Below, in pieces: positions 26,990 to 34,738 of a DNA stretch of 64,000 bases; position 1 is the first letter of the stretch, and the number at the start of each line of letters is the position of its first letter. The notes beneath the pieces are model-generated. The model was not told where the DNA came from. It ran no database searches and worked only from the letters and a program-made list of their open reading frames with translations. This DNA comes from Criblamydia sequanensis CRIB-18. GTDB taxonomy: Bacteria > Chlamydiota > Chlamydiia > Chlamydiales > Criblamydiaceae. Both the position numbers and the translations under genes were made by a program. The DNA lies in contig NZ_CCEJ010000013.1 of assembly GCF_000750955.1 (NCBI RefSeq), positions 21,127 through 85,126 on the forward strand, written 5' to 3'.

Positions 26990-27246
26990 CTTCTGATGGT
27001 TAATCTTGACCCAAGCACTTGGCAGAGGGATGATAGATTTTTGGCCAACTTAGCCTGTATAAAAGACTCTCCTCCTTATATTAGATTTTGCAAGGGATAA
27101 GCCATTTCTATTTAATGTATCTCAAGAAGTAATCCAATTTACGGTTTCAGACCGAAGAGCCGATTCTCAGTGTCGAATTTACCGCTAAATTTCGGATCAG
27201 CATTCTCAAAATAGTTCTTTAAGCTAGATGTGGACGCAATTAGGGA

Positions 27247-29931
27247 TTAGACTTTTTCAAGGATATAAAGATAGCCTCTACCCATCCGCCTATCGGGGTC
27301 TATGACTTCTGTCACTCGGGAGTCATCGGCATGGCTCCAAGAGCCATTTTTTTCAACTAAAGCCGTGTAATGGCCGGTATCCGCTCTTTTAGTACCCCAA
27401 TCATCATGGTGAACTAACGCTTTAAGACGGTACTGAACCGATCCTTTTTCGAGGTCAAACCCTTTAGATAAATCAAAGGTATAATCAGTTGGAAGTTTAA
27501 AAGAAGTGTCTATTTTTTCAAACTCAACATTCCCGGCATCTTCTATCTTAAGATAGCGTTTCATCTGCAGGACAAGATAGGGAGGAGGGCTTTCAAGGGA
27601 TTGCTTTTCATCCCAATCATTCGCTTCAAAGACCGTGCTATCGAGGCTATTTTCAATTCGGATAGGGTCCGCATCATGATGCGAGCTTCTTGAGAAAGCC
27701 TGGTCCAATACTTCTTGAAGGGAAGGGCTTTCATCCATATTTTCCCTTGGAAGTTCAATTTGAATCACTTGAAAAGGCTGCGTTTCTTTATGGCCAAGAG
27801 GAACATCTTTCCCTGTTTCAAATTTCATTTTTACAAGATTAACTTGATAATTTAGGTTAAATAATAATTTCTCTAAAATTTGAACGGCATCTTCCATCCC
27901 GGTTCTATTCTGCGATAGAAAAAACACTCCTGCGTCAAAAAAAGCGTCTCTCATTTTGCGGCTTGCTTTTTTTAGTTCGACCGAATCATAATTCGGGGTG
28001 TCGTAAAGCAAAATAAACTCTTTTACGGCTTGCTCGATTTTCTTTTCGGAAGAGACCTTTTGAAAAAGCTTTTCAAGAATTCTGATTTCATTCTCATTCA
28101 ATGGGCTCTCAGTAAACCGAGATAGAGTCACTTCAAGAAGAGTGTTATCGTCAAAAAGAGAAGAGGAGCTCTCTCCCCACTCTTCGACAATCGCTTTAAG
28201 GTTTTCTAGAGTTAGTAAGCTTGGGGTAAGAGGATCTCTTAATTGCTTTGAAAAAGCATTGAGGTCCCCTTCAAGAATATTTAGAAAATCGGTCTGCCAA
28301 TTCTCTTGTAGAAGAGCTGATTTAAAAAAAGGTATTTGAAGAAGGACTTGAATCGCTGAATTCAAGTAGCAGCTATTGCCTACGTTTTCAATTCCGTGAA
28401 AGACTTCTAAATTTTCTTTTTCTAAAAGAGAGACAGCTTCCCTAAAAAGGTCGAACTTTTCAAAAGAAAAACACTCTTTTTCCTCCGCTAAAAACTCTTT
28501 TTCGAAGCGGCGGAATAAAACCACAAGTTGTTTTGCTTGAGCTACGGCATCGCCTTTATCTTCAATGCCAAGCGCTTCGACGCTCTTTTTCTCTAACAGC
28601 AGATTCAAACGATCCTTGTATTCGGAAACCTTTTCATTTAGGCTTAAAAGAAGAAGTTCGTAATCTCCCTTAAAGGAGTCAAAGACAAGTTTTATCTCTA
28701 TGTCATTGTTCAAATGTTCTTGAACATAACTTGCAAGTGAATTAAAAAAAGCAATTCTCGCCGTAATTTGGCGCTTTAATAAAAGCGCTTCTTCAAGTTC
28801 TTCTGAAGTTAAAAAATTCAAGCAGCCAATTTTATCCCTTCTAATGGAAATCGTATTTTTTTCTTCGCTCTCTGCATCCTCTTTCTTGAACTTCTCTAAA
28901 TCCAATTGAAGTTGAAGAAGATAATTTGAAATTAATGCTTTTTTTTCAGTAAATTTCCCGTCTAGTGATATAAACCAATTGATGAGTACTTCTCTTAATT
29001 CAAAATCTCTTACTTTTTCAAAAAGAGGCCTGATAGACTCTAATTTATTTTCTAATGATGCTATTAATTGACTTGGTTTCTCGCTTTGATAGCTGATTTT
29101 GGTTAGCTCACCATCTATTTCTTTAAAGGCTTCAAAGATTGCATCCGTTGCAGAAGCGGCTTCTTCCTCAAGCTTTATTGCACCTAGGTTAATCTCTTTT
29201 ATAATTTGGACATTCTTTTGAAGTTTATCAAGCAGCTCATTTTTTGCAGCAAGCCTCTCTCTTAGCTTTTCGAAAGGAGATAGTCCGGATGAAGAGGCGT
29301 TCTCCTTTTGGCCGGCTATCATTAATTCACCAAGATGAATCTTGCCTTCAAAAGATTTAAGACATTTTTTAAATCTATCAATATAGCGCTCAATTTTAGA
29401 AAGATTTGTTGCTGTCATTTTATTGGGAGCTCTATGCATCAAATCTATGGCAATCTTTCTAAAGCGAAGAATTTCTTTTTCGATTCTACTAATAGAGCTT
29501 GTAAGATCTTCATAATAACTTTTAACGAAAGAAAGAGAGTCGTCTAAAGAGAGTTCTTTGCCTTCAACTTCTTTTCCCTTTTGTTTTTTTCTTTTGGAAG
29601 AACCTAGTTTCTCATTAAAGATTTTTTCAGCTTTGCTTGCTGAATTCAAAGTAGAGCTTGAAGATTCAGAAACTTCAGAGGAAGAAAGAGGGGTGACTTT
29701 TTTTTCAGCAAAAAAATTAGCGAGCGATCGAAAGACAAAGACTCCCCCGACAATTGTGAATATTGTGGCAGCAATGCTAGCAATAGCGACAAGAACTCTT
29801 TGAGAAAAAGAAATTTTTTGAAACTTTCGTCCGGCTTTGGCCATGGATTCAAAAAAGTCAGAAAAAAACCCTTTTGAAGGGATTGTCTTTGGGACCGTAC
29901 CTTCAGCCGACTGGTCTCTCGAGATAGTCAT
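27247..29931 (-). CDS. Membrane-anchored USP-type deubiquitinase 1 (putative effector)
   Basis: An 894-aa protein with a TM segment at about 47-70 (VLVAIASIAATIFTIVGGVFVF), a long charged, helical middle region, and a C-terminal ubiquitin-specific protease domain. The Cys box is GIENVGNSCYLNSAIQ (Cys521), the His box TGHYTALVEKNGSWSHADDSRV (His854); LQMKRYL is the matching LxLKRF-type strand. All catalytic boxes look intact, so peptidase activity is expected. As bacteria have no ubiquitin, the target must be in the host. It is paralogous to the gene at 30026 and lies 94 bases from it in the same orientation. Confidence 0.88.
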   Translation of the reverse strand: MTISRDQSAEGTVPKTIPSKGFFSDFFESMAKAGRKFQKISFSQRVLVAIASIAATIFTIVGGVFVFRSLANFFAEKKVTPLSSSEVSESSSSTLNSASKAEKIFNEKLGSSKRKKQKGKEVEGKELSLDDSLSFVKSYYEDLTSSISRIEKEILRFRKIAIDLMHRAPNKMTATNLSKIERYIDRFKKCLKSFEGKIHLGELMIAGQKENASSSGLSPFEKLRERLAAKNELLDKLQKNVQIIKEINLGAIKLEEEAASATDAIFEAFKEIDGELTKISYQSEKPSQLIASLENKLESIRPLFEKVRDFELREVLINWFISLDGKFTEKKALISNYLLQLQLDLEKFKKEDAESEEKNTISIRRDKIGCLNFLTSEELEEALLLKRQITARIAFFNSLASYVQEHLNNDIEIKLVFDSFKGDYELLLLSLNEKVSEYKDRLNLLLEKKSVEALGIEDKGDAVAQAKQLVVLFRRFEKEFLAEEKECFSFEKFDLFREAVSLLEKENLEVFHGIENVGNSCYLNSAIQVLLQIPFFKSALLQENWQTDFLNILEGDLNAFSKQLRDPLTPSLLTLENLKAIVEEWGESSSSLFDDNTLLEVTLSRFTESPLNENEIRILEKLFQKVSSEKKIEQAVKEFILLYDTPNYDSVELKKASRKMRDAFFDAGVFFLSQNRTGMEDAVQILEKLLFNLNYQVNLVKMKFETGKDVPLGHKETQPFQVIQIELPRENMDESPSLQEVLDQAFSRSSHHDADPIRIENSLDSTVFEANDWDEKQSLESPPPYLVLQMKRYLKIEDAGNVEFEKIDTSFKLPTDYTFDLSKGFDLEKGSVQYRLKALVHHDDWGTKRADTGHYTALVEKNGSWSHADDSRVTEVIDPDRRMGRGYLYILEKV

Positions 29932-30025
29932 TAATTAAAACCATTTTTATTTATAGCGCCCTATAAAGCAGGGATATAATATTTTAGAAAAACAAATAAT
30001 GAAAACGAATTTATTATTAAATTGT

Positions 30026-32017
30026 TTAATCAACTTTTTCTAATAGATAAAAATATCCATAAGGTACTTTTTGGGCAAAATCTGATACATCGACAGCTTT
30101 TGTCTCACTGTCATTGCAATCAAAGTAAATATTGGCGAGATTAAGAGAGGCCGTATAATGCCCCCCTCCGACATCGCCTTTATGATTGATGATCGCTTTC
30201 AATTTATACCGGCATTCCTGATCCATATTAAAGGCTCTTGAAAAATCGATCTCGAAATCAGGACTCCAAGTCAATGGAGTTTTGATTTTATGAGCATCTC
30301 CGGTTCTCATATCAAACGAAAATCTTTTAAGATGGAGATTAATCAGCCTAGGGGGAGAGCCTTCCAGGGACATTTTTTCCCTGTAAGTGGAGAAGTTATT
30401 CCAGGTATCTTCAGCTGAACCTGCTTCTCGCTCAGTAAAAAAACCATCTATTAAACTTTGGATTGGAATGGGTTCTTTTTGATCAGGTACGATGAGCGGT
30501 AAATTCGAATAAAAGCTCGTTTCTTTCTCTGAGCGAATAGTCCTTCCCCCCCTTTCACCGCTTCTTTCAGTTGAAAGAGAAACCCCGAGTCCAAGAGCTG
30601 TCAAAATGTAATTTAAGGATTCTTGAGCATCTTGCTGCTCTCTAATATCACCTGCAATCACATTAGCCTTAAACAAAGCTTCACGGATGGAAACAACTTT
30701 TCGGCTAAGGGCATAAGGGCTAGTGTCCGGATTTTCTAATTCGTAATAATACTCTTGAAGCGATCTTTTTAAACGATGAAGCCGTTGATAATCCAAAATA
30801 GCATTTCTTAAGATTCTCCCCATTTCTTCATCAAAGCCTTCTATGCCACCCTCTTCAAGGTCTCCCACGCTTCTAAGCTGAATGTAAAAATCTATATCTT
30901 CTTCTTTTAAACCGGCCCAAACTTCTTTTAACTTTTCTTTGTCATCAAACTGATAAACATCTCTTGCCATCGCATCAAGCATAAAATTATCTAAAACAGT
31001 TTCTATGGAGGCCCAGTTTGGCTCAGCTATTTTTTCTTTTATGGTTTCAGAAGAAAATAGAAGCTGCAAAGCAGAATTTAAATAGCAGCTTGCGCCTAAA
31101 TTACTAATTCCTTTTGGCTTCAAAATGCCATAGAGAGCCTTAGTCAATTCACTATCAATGAGAGGTTTATCCTCGAAAAACCACGTTACATTATGACGGG
31201 TTAACTCAAGATTTGCGCCAAAGTCTTCTAAGAAATTAGCAATATTGGCAAGATCTTTTAACTTAGCTATCGCGATATTTTCTCGATCAGGGTCCAGCCT
31301 TAAAGCATCTTTATCGAAATCTTTTATCTTCTCTTGCACACTTTTGATTTTTTCTACAATGGCTTCTCTGCAACTATGGACTTTTTCGTTAAGCTGGATA
31401 TTAAGAAGTTCAAAATCGGAGATCAAAACATTGATCTGCTCTAACTTGTCCAAATCAAAAAATAGTGAAAGGCCTTCAGCTTTTTTAAGCCAGTCCTCAT
31501 AGTTTTCTTTTAGGTCGAGCGCAAATTTTAGATAGTTTATGAACTCGGAGTTATTGCTTGAATCATCTTTATTAGAAAGCGCTTCAAGGTTATTGATCAT
31601 TCCTTGAGCTTGCAAATACACTTCTGAGCCAAGTCTATATTTCTCAAGCTCGCTCTTTAGCTGATCCAAATCTTTTTCCGTCATCACGCGATCTTGGATT
31701 TTAAAATTGTTGATCTGGCGATAATAGAACTTAGCGGCAAGCAAAATAGAAATACCAACAACAGATAGGGCTGCAAAAATTAGCACGACAGCCTTTACAA
31801 TTCTAAGAGCTAGAACCATCACCCCTTTTTGCGGCCCGGTTTCCATGATATAAATCTTTTGGGAAAGAGACTTTTTCATTAAAATTTCATAAGAAGTTTG
31901 TCCAAAATCAAATAAAGGTTCTATGATTCGACCAAGCATAGAAGCCTTCTCTACAGGAGCTGCAACACTGGAATTAGGATAAATGGGGCTAAAAAAACCG
32001 ACTTCTTGACAGGACAT
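30026..32017 (-). CDS. Membrane-anchored USP-type deubiquitinase 2 (putative effector)
   Basis: A 663-aa paralogue of the preceding protein with the same plan: an N-terminal TM segment at about 66-92 (ALRIVKAVVLIFAALSVVGI), a helical spacer, then the USP domain. Cys box GISNLGASCYLNSALQ (Cys311); His box KGDVGGGHYTASL (His620); LHLKRFSFDM before it, and the following IYFDCNDSET supplies the Asn/Asp position. The domain has insertions between Cys box and His box different from those of paralogue 1, suggesting divergence in ubiquitin-chain or substrate choice. Secretion is inferred. Confidence 0.88.
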   Translation of the reverse strand: MSCQEVGFFSPIYPNSSVAAPVEKASMLGRIIEPLFDFGQTSYEILMKKSLSQKIYIMETGPQKGVMVLALRIVKAVVLIFAALSVVGISILLAAKFYYRQINNFKIQDRVMTEKDLDQLKSELEKYRLGSEVYLQAQGMINNLEALSNKDDSSNNSEFINYLKFALDLKENYEDWLKKAEGLSLFFDLDKLEQINVLISDFELLNIQLNEKVHSCREAIVEKIKSVQEKIKDFDKDALRLDPDRENIAIAKLKDLANIANFLEDFGANLELTRHNVTWFFEDKPLIDSELTKALYGILKPKGISNLGASCYLNSALQLLFSSETIKEKIAEPNWASIETVLDNFMLDAMARDVYQFDDKEKLKEVWAGLKEEDIDFYIQLRSVGDLEEGGIEGFDEEMGRILRNAILDYQRLHRLKRSLQEYYYELENPDTSPYALSRKVVSIREALFKANVIAGDIREQQDAQESLNYILTALGLGVSLSTERSGERGGRTIRSEKETSFYSNLPLIVPDQKEPIPIQSLIDGFFTEREAGSAEDTWNNFSTYREKMSLEGSPPRLINLHLKRFSFDMRTGDAHKIKTPLTWSPDFEIDFSRAFNMDQECRYKLKAIINHKGDVGGGHYTASLNLANIYFDCNDSETKAVDVSDFAQKVPYGYFYLLEKVD

Positions 32018-32206
32018 AAGCTACTCAAAAAAATTATTAAAAGAATAGATCGTACCTTAAATACGGTTATTTATCAATAGTTTATAACTATTTAACGGAT
32101 CATCTAAACAAAGAAAATTATGTTTTATAAAACAACTTTACAAAATTAAGAAAACTTAATAAATAAAGTTACCTGTTATATTTTTATATAATAGTTTAAG
32201 GGTTCA

Positions 32207-33019
32207 ATGGTCGACTTTAAAAAAAAAATTTTCTTTGGCCTTAAAGCTTGTGCTGATTGGCCACTCTTTTGCACAAAGGCTCGCTTTCTTAACGAGAAAA
32301 ATCGACATATGACTTTAGCATTCCTCGGGATGCAGCCCTATAACGAGCTAGATTTTTTTTTAAAATCCATCCCAACGCCCCCTCTTGTTGGATTTTCAGC
32401 GGTTGCTGAAGAAATCCTTTTCCTTCCATTTAATAAGCCCGCTACCGCCTCCTATAGCCTAAGGTTTCTTGCCGGAGAAAATCGCTTGCTGGACTATCAA
32501 AAAAAACTTTCATCCTATTTGATTCAAAAAGACCTGATTTCTCATATAGATCAAAAAAGGAGCTTCCTCCCGCATGTTACCTTTGCAAGACAACCCTTCG
32601 ACAAAATCAATTTAAAATTTGAATTTACATCATTTATCATAACTTTGTCGACCCTTCATCTTTATGAAAGCTTGGGCGGGCTTTCCTATTCTCCTCTAAT
32701 AACGAAAGAGGTTGAAAAGCCTTTCGAGGAAATAGACCATACAGCAGACATTGCCTATCTAATTAAAGGAGAGTCGTTGGAAGAAATAGCCTTAAACGCA
32801 AAAGCCGCTCTTATGAGCCGGGAATTAAATATTGAACCTTTTTTTAATTATTCAAAAAAAGATTTTTCATCCATCGAATCCATTGTCCTCTGGCTTAACG
32901 AAGCCATTAGGGAACAAGATAAAAATGAGGGGTCTCCCTTTAAAGCCGTTTCACATCATGGAAAAATCAAAATAGATAATAAAAATATTTTTACCTGGGA
33001 AATGATTGTCGATGTCTAA
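32207..33019 (+). CDS. Fusion of 2H phosphoesterase (ThpR-like) and archease
   Basis: A 270-aa two-domain protein. Residues 1-165 are a 2H phosphoesterase of the ThpR/LigT type with both HxT motifs (His34-M-Thr36 in RHMTLAFLG; His123-V-Thr125 in FLPHVTFAR); this family opens 2',3'-cyclic phosphates or joins RNA 2'-5'. Residues about 170-270 are an archease: the signature IDHTADIAYLIKGESLEE (Asp177-His178...Asp181) and the end KAVSHHGKIKI...IVDV. The archease part is only about 100 aa against roughly 140 usual; the middle strands before KAVSHHG are missing. Archease activates RtcB, whose gene overlaps this one, so the protein should both process cyclic-phosphate ends and recharge the ligase. 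An AT-rich TATAAT-like box lies about 20 bases before the ATG. Confidence 0.87.
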   Translation: MVDFKKKIFFGLKACADWPLFCTKARFLNEKNRHMTLAFLGMQPYNELDFFLKSIPTPPLVGFSAVAEEILFLPFNKPATASYSLRFLAGENRLLDYQKKLSSYLIQKDLISHIDQKRSFLPHVTFARQPFDKINLKFEFTSFIITLSTLHLYESLGGLSYSPLITKEVEKPFEEIDHTADIAYLIKGESLEEIALNAKAALMSRELNIEPFFNYSKKDFSSIESIVLWLNEAIREQDKNEGSPFKAVSHHGKIKIDNKNIFTWEMIVDV

Positions 33020-34442
33020 AGATTTAAAAAAAATAAAACCTGCGACCTATCTTCTTCCAAAGGAAGGCGGTATGCGAGTGCCGGGCCTTGTTATAGCAAG
33101 CGAGAAACTCTTAGAGATTGACGACCTTGAAGAACCTTTGAAACAAGTGAGGAATGTTGCCTATCTTCCGGGTATTTTAGGCTATAGCGTCGCTATGCCG
33201 GATATTCATTGGGGTTATGGCTTCCCTATAGGCGGTGTGGCCGCAACCGATGCTGAAGAGGGAGTGATCAGCCCGGGGGGTGTCGGCTATGACATTAACT
33301 GCGGGGTTCGTCTAGCTCTAATTGATATCCCCTTTGATTCTATCACGGCAAAAAATCGAAAGGCGCTTCTTGAATCCATCTATAAAAACGTTCCCTCAGG
33401 CGTTGGCAAAGGACATAGTAAAGCTAAAACCCTAACCAATAGCGACTACGAGCAATTAGTGAAAGAAGGCGCAAAATGGTCTATTGATTTAGGTTATGGC
33501 TTTTCCCGAGATCTTGAGTATATGGAAAGCTATGGCGTTATTGCAGGCGGCGATGCCCATTACATTTCTACTTCTGCTAAAGATCGTGGTAAAGATCAGC
33601 TTGGGTCTATTGGTTCCGGCAATCATTTTGTTGAAATTGGAAAAGTCGATGCCATCTTCTTAAAAGATGTAGCCAAGGAATGGGACGTTTTTGAAGGTCA
33701 AACCTATGTCTTAATTCATTCCGGATCAAGAGGGCTTGGCCATCAAGTCTGCCAAGACACACTCGATGAATTTGTAAGAAAAGGCTATTCGGAAAATCTT
33801 CCTGACAAGCAGCTTGTTTCAGCTCCCATTAAAAGCGATGACGGAAAAGCTTACTTTAAGGCTATGGCAGCTGCTGCTAATTTTGCTTTCAATAATAGAC
33901 AGAGAATCCTTCATGAAGTTCGTCAAAGCTTCAATGAAACCCTAGGAATCCCTTTTGAAGAGGTCCGCCTTCTATATGATGTTTGCCATAACATTGCCAA
34001 GTTTGAAACGCATTTAATTGATGGGGTTGAAAAGAAAGTCTGCGTCCATAGAAAAGGGGCTACAAGAAGTCTTGGGCCTAAATCAAAGGAGCTTAATTCT
34101 CTTTTTCAAAAGACAGGGCAGCCGGTTTTAGTTCCGGGAGATATGGCAAGAGCAAGTTTTTTACTTGTAGGCCTTGGAAATCCTCTGACCTTTTGTAGCT
34201 GCTGCCATGGTGCAGGAAGAGAAATGAGCCGTTTTAAATCTTCCAAATTCTGGAAAGGAAAAGACCCAATCCGATACATGGAAAGCCAAGGAGTTCAAGT
34301 TAAAGCTTCTTCAATTAGGACAATTGTTGAAGAAATGCCAAATGCTTATAAAGATGGCAGCCTTGTTGTCCAGGCGGTAGAAGACGCAAATCTAGCAAAA
34401 CAAGTGGCAAGGCTTAAACCTTTTTTAGTTGTGAAAGGATAG
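33012..34442 (+). CDS. rtcB: RNA-splicing ligase RtcB
   Basis: GTP- and Mn-dependent ligase joining RNA 3'-phosphate or 2',3'-cyclic phosphate to 5'-OH ends. Visible motifs: MPDIHWGYGFPIGGVAATD, GVGYDINCGVRL (metal Cys), GSIGSGNHFVEI, HSGSRGLGHQV, and CCHGAGREMSR with the guanylylated His. About 476 aa, normal. I chose ATG 33012 (MSKDLKK) over TTG 33006; it overlaps the stop of the fused ThpR-archease gene by 8 bases, so the two are coupled. A strong terminator follows directly. Confidence 0.96.
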   Translation: MSKDLKKIKPATYLLPKEGGMRVPGLVIASEKLLEIDDLEEPLKQVRNVAYLPGILGYSVAMPDIHWGYGFPIGGVAATDAEEGVISPGGVGYDINCGVRLALIDIPFDSITAKNRKALLESIYKNVPSGVGKGHSKAKTLTNSDYEQLVKEGAKWSIDLGYGFSRDLEYMESYGVIAGGDAHYISTSAKDRGKDQLGSIGSGNHFVEIGKVDAIFLKDVAKEWDVFEGQTYVLIHSGSRGLGHQVCQDTLDEFVRKGYSENLPDKQLVSAPIKSDDGKAYFKAMAAAANFAFNNRQRILHEVRQSFNETLGIPFEEVRLLYDVCHNIAKFETHLIDGVEKKVCVHRKGATRSLGPKSKELNSLFQKTGQPVLVPGDMARASFLLVGLGNPLTFCSCCHGAGREMSRFKSSKFWKGKDPIRYMESQGVQVKASSIRTIVEEMPNAYKDGSLVVQAVEDANLAKQVARLKPFLVVKG

Positions 34443-34475
34443 CTCCCCCAAAATGAGGGAGCTATTTTTATTTTT
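34440..34475 (+). terminator. Rho-independent terminator of the rtcB operon
   Basis: TAGCTCCC / GGGAGCTA 8-bp stem, 9-nt loop, then ATTTTTATTTTT. The stem begins within the rtcB stop codon. This is the clearest intrinsic terminator in the window. Confidence 0.9.
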
Positions 34476-34738
34476 AAACCCAACTTTTCCCCTAAATCCT
34501 AGCACAAACCCCTTTTCAATGGAAAACGAGATAATAAAAATCACTAGTTTGAGCAAGAAACCTTCTTTAATAAATAAGACACTATGCACAAACTATCAAG
34601 CGGAGAGCTAAGCCTCTCACTTGCCAATTGAAACGCCAAGCACCTCGGCTAAGTTCATAACTTGGCCTTCGGCACTTAACATTTCACTTGTCAAGTTCTG
34701 TAACGCTCATGCGTGATTTAGGGGCGCAAGTTGGGTTT
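34476..34738. repeat. Non-coding segment bounded by inverted repeats
   Basis: AAACCCAACTT at 34476-34486 and its exact complement AAGTTGGGTTT at 34728-34738 bound about 260 bp between the rtcB terminator and the stop of the NSF-like gene. Inside are further short complementary stretches (GCCAAGCACCTCGGCTAAG, TAACTTGGCCTTCGGC) that could fold, but no ORF and no tRNA. It may be a small inverted-repeat element (MITE-like) or a structured terminator region; the ends resemble the AACCCAAGTT motif found elsewhere in the window. Confidence 0.55.

Noticed and set aside
26990..27246. Hidden small gene after recN
   Set aside because: No frame with a ribosome-binding site, and no hairpin or RNA signature that I could support.
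33006..33014. TTG at 33006 as start of rtcB
   Set aside because: ATG at 33012 gives the usual RtcB N-terminus and a common overlap with the upstream stop.
34490..34720. Possible tRNA or small RNA gene in the rtcB downstream gap
   Set aside because: No T-arm (GTTCRA) or acceptor pairing consistent with a tRNA; only short complementary pieces remain.
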